Under the pieces are notes generated by a model, which ran no database searches, was not told the DNA's origin, and saw only the letters and a list, made by a program, of their open reading frames with translations. Below, piece by piece: positions 6,786 through 14,389 of a DNA stretch of 19,109 nt. The first letter of the stretch is position 1, and each line of letters starts with the position of its first letter. Both the position numbers and the translations under genes were made by a program. Origin of the DNA: an uncultured Micrococcales bacterium (GTDB lineage: Bacteria; Actinomycetota; Actinomycetes; Actinomycetales; Microbacteriaceae). Location of the stretch: positions 1 through 19,109 of the forward strand of contig CAJXTQ010000006.1 in assembly GCA_913060985.1 (NCBI GenBank), given 5' to 3'.

Positions 6786-7511
6786 GTGAGCGAAATTGAA
6801 TTTAGAAGTGATATGACTGTGGAGCTGGTCAGGGCCAGCGCACAAGACAGCGATGTAATCTTTGCAGCCCGGGTTTCAACCCAAGGAGAGCAAACTCTGG
6901 AGGCCGCTCAGGCGGAGCAGGAGGCACAGAAGAAGGATCGCGGACTAATCAACTACCTAATGCGCGATCGTCATGGTTCGCCATTTGAACACAATTCAAT
7001 GACTTTTTACGTGCAGGCTCCAATTTTTGTGTTTCGAGAATTCATGCGCCACAGAATCGCAAGTTATAACGAAGAAAGTGGTCGCTATCGCGAACTCAAG
7101 CCCGTTTTTTATGTACCGGATGAAAACCGGAACCTGATTCAGGTGGGAAAACCGGGCGCATACGAGTTTGAACCGGGAACTGCCGAACAACAGTCACTTG
7201 TTCAGCAGGAGGTTATGAGTGTGACTCGGGCGAGTTACGAGTCATACCAGCGAATGCTGGAAGCCGGTGTGGCTCGTGAGGTTGCTCGCATTGCACTTCC
7301 TCTAAATATTTACTCAAGCATGTACGTCACCATGAACGCCAGATCACTTATGAACTTCCTAAGCCTTAGGACAAAGCGTGATGACTCGCACTTTCCTTCC
7401 TATCCTCAGCGTGAGATTGAGATGTGTGCCGAGCAGATGGAAGACGAATGGGCGAAGCTTATGCCAATCAGCCACGAGATGTTTAACCAAAACGGAAGAG
7501 TCGCTCCGTAA
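6786..7511 (+). CDS. thyX: Flavin-dependent thymidylate synthase
   Basis: ThyX makes dTMP from dUMP using methylenetetrahydrofolate, FAD and NADPH, in place of the classical ThyA. The defining motif RHRxxSxNExSxRY is complete as RHRIASYNEESGRY at residues 88-101, including S98. RHGSPFEHN (62-70) and the C-terminal block LMNFLSLRTKRDDSHFPSYPQREI also match the family. Length is 241 residues, typical for actinobacterial ThyX. The GTG start has no Shine-Dalgarno site but a TAGGCT hexamer seven bases upstream, so leaderless translation is likely. It begins a forward run with dapA 22 bases downstream, and is divergent from the thioredoxin-like gene. Whether ThyA also exists elsewhere in the genome cannot be seen here. 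Confidence 0.97.
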   Translation: MSEIEFRSDMTVELVRASAQDSDVIFAARVSTQGEQTLEAAQAEQEAQKKDRGLINYLMRDRHGSPFEHNSMTFYVQAPIFVFREFMRHRIASYNEESGRYRELKPVFYVPDENRNLIQVGKPGAYEFEPGTAEQQSLVQQEVMSVTRASYESYQRMLEAGVAREVARIALPLNIYSSMYVTMNARSLMNFLSLRTKRDDSHFPSYPQREIEMCAEQMEDEWAKLMPISHEMFNQNGRVAP

Positions 7512-7521
7512 CATTCAACGA

Positions 7522-7527
7522 TAGGCT
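7522..7527 (+). promoter_or_regulatory. Candidate -10 element for dapA (leaderless layout)
   Basis: TAGGCT ends six bases before the dapA ATG at 7534. It lies in the short gap after thyX, where no ribosome site is visible. The same hexamer and spacing occur before thyX and dapF. Confidence 0.5.
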
Positions 7528-7533
7528 GAACCT

Positions 7534-8511
7534 ATGAGTTCAGAGCAGAATCTATTTGGCCAGGTGCTGGTGGCGCTAGTCACACCTATGACCAGCGACG
7601 GAGAAGTCAGCTGGGATGACGTTGAAAAGCATGTTGATTACGTTGTTAGCGGCGGTGCCGACGGCGTGGTCGTGACCGGGACTACTGGAGAGACATCCAC
7701 CCTCACGGATAAAGAGAAACTGCAGCTTGTAGAGGTTGCTAAGAAAGTTGCTGGCAATCGCGCGAAAATTATCACCGGTGGCCCATCCAACGAGACCGCC
7801 CATGCGATTGAACTTGCCAAGGCCAGCGAGAAAATCGGTGCAGATGGCGTCATGGCCGTGACTCCCTATTACAACAAACCAACTCAAGAAGGTCTGCTAA
7901 CCCATTTCAGAATGGTGGCAGATGCAACCGACCTGCCGATGATTCTTTACGACATCCCGGGAAGAACTGGAGTCCCAATCAAATTCGAGACCATCACCCG
8001 TCTCGCAAAGCATCCAAATATTGTTGCGGTCAAGGATGCAAAGGGCGATTTTGCGGAGGTCTCAAGAGTGCTGAATGAAACAGACTTGCTGTATTTCAGC
8101 GGCGACGACTCCAATGCATTGGCACACATTGTTTTTGGTGCAACTGGGTTGATTGGGGTAACTGCAAATATTGCCCCGGTTGCTTACCGAGAAATGCTGG
8201 ACGCAGCGAACAAGAATGATTTCTGGGCAGCTAGAGAGGTTCATAACAAGCTGGAACCTTTGGTAAGAGCGACTATGAATCATGTTCCTGGCACAGTTGC
8301 CGCCAAGTACATACTGCATGGCCTCGGGGACCTCTCAACCCCAAGAGTGAGACTTCCACTTGTCGGACCCGAGGAGTCCGAGGCTGCGAAAATTGAAGCA
8401 GACGTTTATTCGGTAATTGATATTCCCGGTTTGAGTTTTGAAAACTGGAGGCCAGACAGAAATGCAGCAGCAGGCGGTGCCCTTCCCAAGGTTGCCGGAA
8501 CTACTCGATGA
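7534..8511 (+). CDS. dapA: 4-hydroxy-tetrahydrodipicolinate synthase
   Basis: DapA condenses pyruvate with aspartate semialdehyde, the first committed step of the diaminopimelate/lysine route. The protein is an aldolase-type TIM barrel of 325 residues, with a C-terminal extension beyond the usual 290-300. The TGTTGE pyruvate-binding motif is at residues 48-53, the catalytic tyrosine is Y139 in LYDIPGRTG, and the Schiff-base lysine is K167 in VAVKDAKGD. The ATG at 7534 has no Shine-Dalgarno site but a TAGGCT hexamer six bases upstream. Its stop overlaps the RNase J start (ATGA), so the two are translationally coupled, an arrangement widely kept in actinobacteria. DapB and DapF of the same pathway are also in this window. 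Confidence 0.97.
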   Translation: MSSEQNLFGQVLVALVTPMTSDGEVSWDDVEKHVDYVVSGGADGVVVTGTTGETSTLTDKEKLQLVEVAKKVAGNRAKIITGGPSNETAHAIELAKASEKIGADGVMAVTPYYNKPTQEGLLTHFRMVADATDLPMILYDIPGRTGVPIKFETITRLAKHPNIVAVKDAKGDFAEVSRVLNETDLLYFSGDDSNALAHIVFGATGLIGVTANIAPVAYREMLDAANKNDFWAAREVHNKLEPLVRATMNHVPGTVAAKYILHGLGDLSTPRVRLPLVGPEESEAAKIEADVYSVIDIPGLSFENWRPDRNAAAGGALPKVAGTTR

Positions 8512-10175
8512 ACCTTCCTAAGCTCCAAAGGGACACCCTCCGAATCATCCCACTGGGCGGGATTGGTGAAATCGGTCGCAATATGACCGTTTTCGAACTC
8601 AACGGAAAACTACTGATTGTCGATTGCGGCGTTTTATTTCCAGAGGAACACCACCCTGGAGTAGACGTGATTCTGCCCGACTTTGGTTATCTGGAGAATC
8701 GCATTGATGACGTCATTGGGTTAGTTCTGACTCACGGGCATGAAGATCATATAGGCGGCGTTCCTTATCTGTTGAGGATGAGAGAGGATATTCCAATCCT
8801 TGGTTCCTCGCTGACTCTTGCCTTTGTTGAGGCGAAGCTGAAAGAGCATCGCATAACACCTTTTACTCACACCGTTTCCGAGGGACAAGTCGAGCAGATG
8901 GCTGATTTCGGCTTGGAGTTTATTTCTGTGAACCATTCGATACCGGATGCGCTAGCGGTGGTAATCAGATCTGCTGCTGGCACAGTTTTGCACACCGGAG
9001 ATTTCAAGATGGACCAGTTACCACTTGATGGACGATTGACTGACCTGAACGCATTCGCCAAGGTCGGCGACGAAGGGCTGGATCTCTTTATGGTCGACAG
9101 CACTAATGCCGATGTGCCGGGTTTCACTCCACTGGAAAAAGAGATCGGGCCAGTAATCGAAAACGTAATCTCGAAGACCAGCGGAAAAGTTGTTGTAGCC
9201 TCCTTTGCCTCGCACGTGCATCGAGTTCAACAGGTGCTGGACGCGGCAGAGGCAAACAATCGGCGGGTCGCGCTTGTCGGGCGATCCATGGTGAGAAACA
9301 TGCAGATTGCCGCTGATCTGGGTTTTTTGAGGGTTCCCGAAGGCTTGTTGATTGACGTAAAGAAAGCCAGCGATGTTCCCGATAGCAGAATCGTGTTTAT
9401 GTCAACCGGCAGCCAGGGAGAACCCATGGCGGTACTTAGCCGCATGGCAAACCAGGACCACGCAATCGAAATCGGGCCAGATGACACTGTATTACTTGCA
9501 TCAAGCCTGATACCTGGAAACGAGAATGCGGTTTACCGGGTCATTGACAAGCTAAGTGCTTTGGGTGCGAATGTTGTCCATAAAGGAAACGCCAAGGTTC
9601 ACGTGAGCGGGCACAGTGCAGCAGGAGAGCTCCTCTACTGCTTCAATGTTTTGAAGCCCAAAAACGTCATGCCCGTTCACGGCGAGTTCAGGCATCTAAC
9701 TGCATGTGCCAAGCTTGCGCAGCAGACCGGAGTTCCCCCAGAGAGAATTCTCGTTGGCGAGGATGGTGCAGTAATTGACCTTCGCGAAGGTGTTGCAGAA
9801 ATTGTTGGCAAGGTGGAGTGCGGAATGCTCTTTGTTGACGGAAAGACGGTAGGGAAAATCACCGAAGATGACCTGAAGGATCGGATGACGCTTGCGGCTG
9901 AGGGTTTCATTTCGATTTTTGTCGTAATCGATTCCGACACGGGAGTGGTTATTGAGGGTCCTGAGATTCGCGCAAGGGCCTATGCCGAGGAAGATCATGT
10001 ATTTGATGACATTAAGCCTGAAATCCAGAGGGCGCTGGATAAGGCTGCCAGCGAAGGTGTTCGAGACACTTATCAGATGCAGCAGGTAATTAGAAGAACT
10101 ATCGGAAGCTGGGTGAATAAGGCCCACAGACGCAGGCCGATGATAATTCCTGTTGTTGTCCAGTCACGTCGATAG
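8508..10175 (+). CDS. rnj: Ribonuclease J
   Basis: RNase J is a metallo-beta-lactamase/beta-CASP nuclease with endonuclease and 5'-to-3' exonuclease activity in mRNA decay and rRNA maturation. The product is 555 residues, the standard size. The zinc motif HGHEDH is at residues 76-81, with further metal ligands in SVNHSIPD and HTGDFKMD. The beta-CASP region is followed by the SGHSAAGELL and MPVHGEFRHL motifs that define RNase J. It starts with ATG overlapping the dapA stop by four bases. Together with PNPase in the same window it supplies both directions of exonucleolytic RNA decay. All metal-binding motifs are intact. Confidence 0.96.
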   Translation: MNLPKLQRDTLRIIPLGGIGEIGRNMTVFELNGKLLIVDCGVLFPEEHHPGVDVILPDFGYLENRIDDVIGLVLTHGHEDHIGGVPYLLRMREDIPILGSSLTLAFVEAKLKEHRITPFTHTVSEGQVEQMADFGLEFISVNHSIPDALAVVIRSAAGTVLHTGDFKMDQLPLDGRLTDLNAFAKVGDEGLDLFMVDSTNADVPGFTPLEKEIGPVIENVISKTSGKVVVASFASHVHRVQQVLDAAEANNRRVALVGRSMVRNMQIAADLGFLRVPEGLLIDVKKASDVPDSRIVFMSTGSQGEPMAVLSRMANQDHAIEIGPDDTVLLASSLIPGNENAVYRVIDKLSALGANVVHKGNAKVHVSGHSAAGELLYCFNVLKPKNVMPVHGEFRHLTACAKLAQQTGVPPERILVGEDGAVIDLREGVAEIVGKVECGMLFVDGKTVGKITEDDLKDRMTLAAEGFISIFVVIDSDTGVVIEGPEIRARAYAEEDHVFDDIKPEIQRALDKAASEGVRDTYQMQQVIRRTIGSWVNKAHRRRPMIIPVVVQSRR

Positions 10176-10211
10176 CCGCTGTGCCTTCAGGCTTTTTCCC
10201 GCTCCACTTGC

Positions 10212-10217
10212 TATTTT
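10212..10217 (+). promoter_or_regulatory. Candidate -10 element for ftsK (leaderless layout)
   Basis: TATTTT ends six bases before the ftsK ATG at 10224, with no ribosome site between. The hexamer lies within a T-rich stretch, so chance occurrence is more likely than for the TAGGCT cases. Confidence 0.3.
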
Positions 10218-10223
10218 TGTGCC

Positions 10224-12623
10224 ATGGCACGCAAGACGCCGCCGCCGAAAAGGCCCGCGGCCAAAAACCGCAAAGCACCAGCCAAGCCCTCTAAATCCGG
10301 CACTGGTGGAAGCTTTTGGAGCTCGGCGGGGTCTTTTTACATGTTTTTGGCCCATGGAATGGGGTCTTTGGTTAGAGCATTTTCAACCGAAAAACTAGCG
10401 GATTCAGACAGACGCGATGGAGCGCCTTTTTTACTGTTTATCCTGAGCGTTCTGGGAGCTGTATTTGCTTGGTTTTTGATTGATGTTGAATTTGCACAAC
10501 AGGTTCACAACTACACCTTCGGACTTCTGTTCGGTGCCGTAGCGAGAGTCTTTCCGGTGTTATTGCTCATCTATTCCATCTTCCTCTTTAGGTCTCCTGC
10601 TTCAATCCGAGACAGCTCGAGATTTGCAGCGGGCTTCTGGTTATTCCTTGCAACAATTTCAGCCTTTTTTCACATCTTTGGTGGACGTCCGCAACCTGCG
10701 GACGTGATCAGCGGCGGTCCTAGCGAGTTCGCGAGTGCTGGAGGGCTTTTCGGTTGGCTAATCGGGGAGCCATCGGTTGCGGTGTTAACCGTCTTTGGAG
10801 CAATCCCAGTTTTGGTCATATTGCTTTTGGTTTCGGTTTTGGTGATGACCAAAACCGCCCCAAACCAGATTCTTTCGAGATTCGCCGACTTCTACGAGTT
10901 TCTTTTCGGAGTTAGGCCGCAGAGAAAGCAAAAACCATCTGCTGATTGGTGGCAGGAGGAAAAAGAGAACAGTCAGGCTTTTGATAACCCTGTGATTATT
11001 GACCAGCCAGATGCAGAGATTGAGACTGAAACCGAACTGCCGGTGGAGGAGCTTCCGACTGAGCCAATCGGTATTCCGGAGCAACTGGAGCAAGAAACTG
11101 AATTTTTGGCTGAGAGGATTATTCCAACGGGCCCCTACCAACTTCCCAGCATGGCCATTTTGGAGGCCGGCACCCCTGTGAAGTCCTCAAGTGATCAGAA
11201 TCAACGCTCTGCTGATGCAATCAATGCGGTGTTCAAGGAATTTGGAGTTCAGGCCAGGGTAAGTGGTTTTACCAGAGGACCCACAGTCACCACCTACGAA
11301 GTCGAGCTCGGGACCGGCGTCAAAGTAGAAGCGGTAACAAGACTCACTAACAATATTTCGTATGCAGTCGCCTCCAGCGAGGTGAGAATTCTTGCTCCCA
11401 TTCCTGGAAAAAGCGCGATTGGGATCGAGATACCCAACTCTGATCGAGAAACTGTCACTCTTGGCGATGTATTGAAATCCAAAACTGCCAGCCAATCCAA
11501 GCACCCACTGACAATCGGCGTGGGTAAGGATGCTGAGGGTGGCTTCGTAGTCGCTAACCTCTCAAAGATGCCTCATCTTTTGGTTGCGGGTGCGACCGGA
11601 GCTGGTAAGTCAAGCTTTATCAATTCGATGATTACATCAGTTCTTATGAGGGCCACACCCGCCGAGGTGAGAATGGTGTTGGTTGATCCAAAACGAGTGG
11701 AGCTTTCTATTTATCAGGGTGTTCCGCACTTGGTTACCCCAATCATCACTAACCCCAAAAAAGCTGCAGAGGCACTGCAGTGGGTGGTCAAGGAAATGGA
11801 CAGTCGATACGACGATCTGGCTCAATTTGGTTTCAAGCACATTGATGATTTCAACCGGGCAGTTGCCAACGATGAACTTAAGTTACCTGAGGGTTCAAAG
11901 CGTGAGTTGCAGCCCTACCCGTATTTGCTTGTGGTGGTAGATGAGCTTGCCGATCTGATGATTGTTGCTCCGAGAGATGTTGAGGATGCAATTGTCAGAA
12001 TCACACAGCTCGCCAGAGCGAGTGGTATTCACCTGGTTTTGGCAACTCAAAGACCATCGGTGGATGTTGTCACCGGATTGATCAAAGCCAATGTTCCCTC
12101 GCGTATGGCCTTCTCGGTTTCCAGTGTTACGGATTCCAGGGTGATTCTCGATGGTCCGGGAGCTGAGAAGTTGGTCGGTCAGGGTGATGCGCTTTTCAAC
12201 CCAATGGGTTCAAACAGATCAATCAGGGTTCAGGGGGCATGGATATCCGAGGACGAGGTAGAAAAAGTGGTTGCCCACGTGAAAAGCCAGATGGAGCCCA
12301 GCTATCGAAGCGATGTTCTGCAGAGTCAATCATCGGCTGTTGTGGATAGCGAAATCGGAGACGACCTAGAGCTTGTCTTGAAAGCCTGTGAGCTGATTGT
12401 CAACAGCCAGTTTGGCTCTACCAGCATGCTTCAAAGAAAGCTTAGAGTTGGTTTTGCTAAGGCCGGCAGGCTGATGGATCTCTTGGAGAGCTATCGGGTG
12501 GTTGGCCCAAGCGAGGGGTCAAAAGCTAGAGAGGTGTTGGTAAAGCCGGATGATTTACCCCAGGCTTTAGCTAGACTCCGAGGAGAAAACGAGGAAGAGG
12601 CAAGTGCGCAAGAGGGCGATTAG
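10224..12623 (+). CDS. ftsK: DNA translocase FtsK
   Basis: FtsK is a septum-located hexameric DNA pump that clears the chromosome terminus during division and activates XerCD dimer resolution. The 799-residue protein starts with a basic, proline-rich tail (1-30), then membrane segments at about 68-86, 97-122, 134-152 and 183-208. An acidic linker (about 255-300) leads to the RecA-like motor. Walker A is GATGAGKS at 456-463 and Walker B is VVVDELADLM with D573-E574. The C-terminal gamma winged helix is present as LVLKACELIV...SMLQRKLRVGFAKAGRL, so KOPS-directed loading should be possible. The ATG has no ribosome site; a TATTTT hexamer lies six bases upstream. pgsA overlaps its last 20 bases. 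Confidence 0.96.
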   Translation: MARKTPPPKRPAAKNRKAPAKPSKSGTGGSFWSSAGSFYMFLAHGMGSLVRAFSTEKLADSDRRDGAPFLLFILSVLGAVFAWFLIDVEFAQQVHNYTFGLLFGAVARVFPVLLLIYSIFLFRSPASIRDSSRFAAGFWLFLATISAFFHIFGGRPQPADVISGGPSEFASAGGLFGWLIGEPSVAVLTVFGAIPVLVILLLVSVLVMTKTAPNQILSRFADFYEFLFGVRPQRKQKPSADWWQEEKENSQAFDNPVIIDQPDAEIETETELPVEELPTEPIGIPEQLEQETEFLAERIIPTGPYQLPSMAILEAGTPVKSSSDQNQRSADAINAVFKEFGVQARVSGFTRGPTVTTYEVELGTGVKVEAVTRLTNNISYAVASSEVRILAPIPGKSAIGIEIPNSDRETVTLGDVLKSKTASQSKHPLTIGVGKDAEGGFVVANLSKMPHLLVAGATGAGKSSFINSMITSVLMRATPAEVRMVLVDPKRVELSIYQGVPHLVTPIITNPKKAAEALQWVVKEMDSRYDDLAQFGFKHIDDFNRAVANDELKLPEGSKRELQPYPYLLVVVDELADLMIVAPRDVEDAIVRITQLARASGIHLVLATQRPSVDVVTGLIKANVPSRMAFSVSSVTDSRVILDGPGAEKLVGQGDALFNPMGSNRSIRVQGAWISEDEVEKVVAHVKSQMEPSYRSDVLQSQSSAVVDSEIGDDLELVLKACELIVNSQFGSTSMLQRKLRVGFAKAGRLMDLLESYRVVGPSEGSKAREVLVKPDDLPQALARLRGENEEEASAQEGD

Positions 12624-13149
12624 GCAGATACCGAATGCAATCACTGTATTGCGTATTCTGCTCGTCCCGCTGGTGATCTTTTTACTAATTCAAGCCGATA
12701 GTGCATGGGAGCTGTGGCTGGCAGTTTTATTCTTTGTGCTCAGTGCCGCAACTGATGGCGTGGATGGAGCAATAGCCAGAAGAAAAAATCTTGTTAGCAA
12801 AACTGGTCAGCTTCTCGATCCGATAGCCGATAAAGCGCTGCTTGGTGCAACCCTGATAACGCTCAGCTCGATTGGGATGATCGGCTGGATTCCAACATTG
12901 CTGATAATCATCCGAGAGTTACTTGTCACGATCTATCGTCTCGCTGTGGCAAAGCGGCGGGTTATTGCGGCAAGCTCGGGGGGAAAGCTAAAAACAATTA
13001 TTCAGTCAACTGCGATTCCAATTGTGATTGCTCCGATTGAGTTTTTGGGAGATTGGGTTTTAGTTCTGAATCAATTGGTCATATGGGTTGCGGTGGCAGT
13101 AACCCTCTGGAGTGGATTTGATTTTTTCAGGAAGCAAATTGGTCGCTGA
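12604..13149 (+). CDS. pgsA: CDP-diacylglycerol--glycerol-3-phosphate 3-phosphatidyltransferase
   Basis: A CDP-alcohol phosphotransferase that makes phosphatidylglycerol phosphate from CDP-diacylglycerol and glycerol-3-phosphate, in the cytoplasmic membrane. The family signature D(x)2DG(x)2AR(x)8G(x)3D(x)3D is complete from D51 to D76, with D51, D54, D72 and D76 as the metal-binding aspartates. The short N-terminal block IPNAITVLRILLVP is typical of PgsA. The 181 residues contain several hydrophobic segments across the whole chain. It starts with GTG inside the ftsK end, with purine-rich GAGGAAGAGG upstream, and overlaps cinA by 11 bases. PgsA rather than phosphatidylinositol phosphate synthase is favoured by this N-terminus and by its place next to cinA and clgR; the subfamily call is slightly less certain than the family. 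Confidence 0.92.
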   Translation: MRKRAIRQIPNAITVLRILLVPLVIFLLIQADSAWELWLAVLFFVLSAATDGVDGAIARRKNLVSKTGQLLDPIADKALLGATLITLSSIGMIGWIPTLLIIIRELLVTIYRLAVAKRRVIAASSGGKLKTIIQSTAIPIVIAPIEFLGDWVLVLNQLVIWVAVAVTLWSGFDFFRKQIGR

Positions 13150-13624
13150 AATCATAAATTTTTGCCGCGAAAGAGGCATGAAGATTGCTGTAATCGAAAG
13201 CCTCACTGGAGGATTGCTGGCAGATAGATTTGTTTCCGTTGCTGGAGCAAGCGATGTTTTTTTCGGGGGAGTAGTTGCCTACCAGGATGACCTCAAGAGT
13301 TACTTCGCAAGTGTTTCACCATCTTTGATCCAGTCTCAAACCGCAGTTGATGCGGAGGTGGCTTCGCAGATGGCTGCAGGTGTTCGACAAAGGTTCGCAA
13401 CGGTGATGGATATCAAGCCGGAGTCGCTAATCGGAATTTCTACAACAGGTGTTGCTGGTCCAGAGCCTGTTGGCAAGCACCCGGTTGGCGAGGTCTTCAT
13501 AGGTGTTTCACTTTTTGGCGGTGAGAGTGTTTACCAGTTTCAGCTTGAGGGGAATCGTTCACAGATCAGAGAACAAGCATGCGATAAGTCCATTCACGCA
13601 CTTAGGGAACAACTGGGGCTTTAG
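13139..13624 (+). CDS. cinA: CinA C-terminal domain protein (nicotinamide-nucleotide amidase type)
   Basis: A 161-residue protein consisting only of the CinA C-terminal domain, which in characterised members (PncC) hydrolyses NMN to nicotinate mononucleotide for NAD recycling. The motifs ESLTGGLLADRF near the N-terminus and GISTTGVAGPEPVGKHPVGEVFIG in the middle are intact. The frame is open to ATG 13112, but that lies deep inside pgsA. TTG at 13139 is preferred for its AGGAAG site (13129-13134) and for the usual distance to ESLTGG. A later ATG at 13178 is possible but would clip the first helix. The gene sits between pgsA and clgR as in many actinobacteria. The enzymatic activity is inferred from family, not shown. 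Confidence 0.88.
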   Translation: MVAEIINFCRERGMKIAVIESLTGGLLADRFVSVAGASDVFFGGVVAYQDDLKSYFASVSPSLIQSQTAVDAEVASQMAAGVRQRFATVMDIKPESLIGISTTGVAGPEPVGKHPVGEVFIGVSLFGGESVYQFQLEGNRSQIREQACDKSIHALREQLGL

Positions 13625-13670
13625 GAAGGTTTATTAATTATCAGCAACTTTTGAGCCAGCCAAATAGAAA

Positions 13671-14015
13671 ATGACCGCTGGCTCAACTACAGTTGTTGCT
13701 CAGGAGGTTGAATTGCTACTACGTCAACAGATTGGTGAAGTTTTGAGAACTCACCGCCTGCACAAGGGTCTCACTCTGAGGCAGGTTGCCGGGCGAGCCA
13801 GTGTTGCACTGGGTTATCTCAGCGAGGTAGAGCGCGGTCAAAAGGAAGTTTCCAGTGAGATTTTGCAGTCAGTAGCAGATTCTCTTGAAGTTCCCCTCTC
13901 ATTGATTATCCGCCAGGTCAGCGACAGAGTTGCTGCCGGTGAAGGCCTGTTCATTCCTGACACTGTCCCCGACGAGTTTGTCTCTGAAGCGGGACTTGTC
14001 TCCGAAAATTCGTAA
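13671..14015 (+). CDS. clgR: ClgR-like XRE family transcriptional regulator
   Basis: A 114-residue helix-turn-helix protein. The XRE domain covers about residues 18-82, with the recognition region LTLRQVAGRASVALGYLSEVERGQKEVSSEIL. This block strongly resembles ClgR, the actinobacterial activator of Clp protease and stress genes. In Streptomyces and Corynebacterium ClgR is itself degraded by ClpP; a recognisable C-terminal degron cannot be confirmed here, although the tail ends in small and charged residues. The ATG lacks a clear ribosome site, and the AT-rich 45-base gap after cinA (TTATTAATTAT at 13631-13641) may hold a promoter. The neighbourhood downstream of pgsA and cinA matches the usual clgR location. 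The name rests on similarity and position. Confidence 0.85.
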   Translation: MTAGSTTVVAQEVELLLRQQIGEVLRTHRLHKGLTLRQVAGRASVALGYLSEVERGQKEVSSEILQSVADSLEVPLSLIIRQVSDRVAAGEGLFIPDTVPDEFVSEAGLVSENS

Positions 14016-14249
14016 TTGCGGCTTTCTGAGTTTCAAATCCTCATGTTGGAGGAGTTTGGCGAAAGCTACTCCGAAATTCTCAGGCGAGATTTACATCTGC
14101 ACGAATTAGATGACAAGACAGCCAATGAACTATTGGCTGAGGGTGAGGACCCAAAGGTTATCTGGTTGGCAATTTGTAAGACCCAACAGGTTCCAAAGTC
14201 TCGATGGGCTGGAAAACCGGTGGTTAAGAGAATCGGCGACACGCAATAA
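14016..14249 (+). CDS. DUF3046 family protein
   Basis: A 77-residue soluble protein of the DUF3046 family, an actinobacterial family almost always found just before recA and without an assigned function. The family pattern is clear: RLSEFQILMLEEFGESYSEIL at the start, DLHLHELDDKTANELL in the middle and the tryptophan motif DPKVIWLAICKTQQVPKSRW toward the end. The start is TTG directly after the clgR stop (TAATTG), the same junction as between pnp and the M16 gene, so it is translationally coupled to clgR. The LexA box for recA begins right after its stop codon. Confidence 0.9.
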   Translation: MRLSEFQILMLEEFGESYSEILRRDLHLHELDDKTANELLAEGEDPKVIWLAICKTQQVPKSRWAGKPVVKRIGDTQ

Positions 14250-14253
14250 ATAT

Positions 14254-14269
14254 TCGAAATTATGTTCGA
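14254..14269. promoter_or_regulatory. LexA (SOS) box upstream of recA
   Basis: TCGAAATTATGTTCGA matches the Gram-positive/actinobacterial SOS consensus CGAAC-N4-GTTCG with one mismatch (A for C in the left half). The surrounding symmetry is longer: 14250-14258 and 14265-14273 form a perfect 9-bp inverted repeat around six bases. It lies where it would cover the -35 and spacer of a promoter with -10 TAACTT (14278-14283). Confidence 0.88.
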
Positions 14270-14277
14270 ATATGGCA

Positions 14278-14283
14278 TAACTT
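14278..14283 (+). promoter_or_regulatory. Candidate -10 of the LexA-controlled distal recA promoter
   Basis: TAACTT fits TAnnnT and stands eight bases after the LexA box, which would occupy the -35 and spacer. A start near 14290 would leave a 100-base leader. It overlaps the DnaA box at 14282-14290. Confidence 0.4.
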
Positions 14284-14290
14284 ATCCACA
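14282..14290 (+). promoter_or_regulatory. Perfect DnaA box
   Basis: TTATCCACA is an exact match to the strong DnaA-binding consensus TTATNCACA. It is located between the LexA box and recA. Confidence 0.55.
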
Positions 14291-14308
14291 TAGTTGAAAA
14301 CATGGAAT

Positions 14309-14317
14309 TTTTCCACA
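14309..14317 (+). promoter_or_regulatory. DnaA-box-like site, one mismatch
   Basis: TTTTCCACA differs by one base from TTATCCACA, in the same orientation and 27 bases downstream of the perfect box. On its own it would be weak evidence. Confidence 0.35.
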
Positions 14318-14333
14318 TTCGGCATTGCTTGCA

Positions 14334-14350
14334 CCAGTGTCGGACACTGG
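14334..14350. promoter_or_regulatory. 17-base palindrome in the proximal recA promoter region
   Basis: CCAGTGTCGGACACTGG is perfectly symmetric around one G. It ends five bases before TAGTGT (14356-14361) and so would span the -35 and spacer of a proximal promoter. The unit AGTGT recurs at 14336 and 14357, 21 bases apart. It could be an operator, an activator site or an RNA hairpin. Confidence 0.5.
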
Positions 14351-14355
14351 AAAAT

Positions 14356-14361
14356 TAGTGT
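14356..14361 (+). promoter_or_regulatory. Candidate -10 of a proximal, LexA-independent recA promoter
   Basis: TAGTGT fits TAnnnT and would give a start near 14368, leaving a short leader that keeps the recA ribosome site GAAAGG (14377-14382). The LexA box lies about 85 bases upstream and would not block it directly. Confidence 0.4.
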
Positions 14362-14389
14362 TTTGCAAAAGGATTGGAAAGGCTAAGAA

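Noticed and set aside
9696..10127. 143-residue open frame opposite the RNase J gene
   Set aside because: It lies fully inside RNase J coding sequence with no family features; a chance frame.
10176..10200. Possible terminator between RNase J and ftsK
   Set aside because: GCC-TTCA-GGC followed by five T is present, but the stem is only three pairs, too weak to call.
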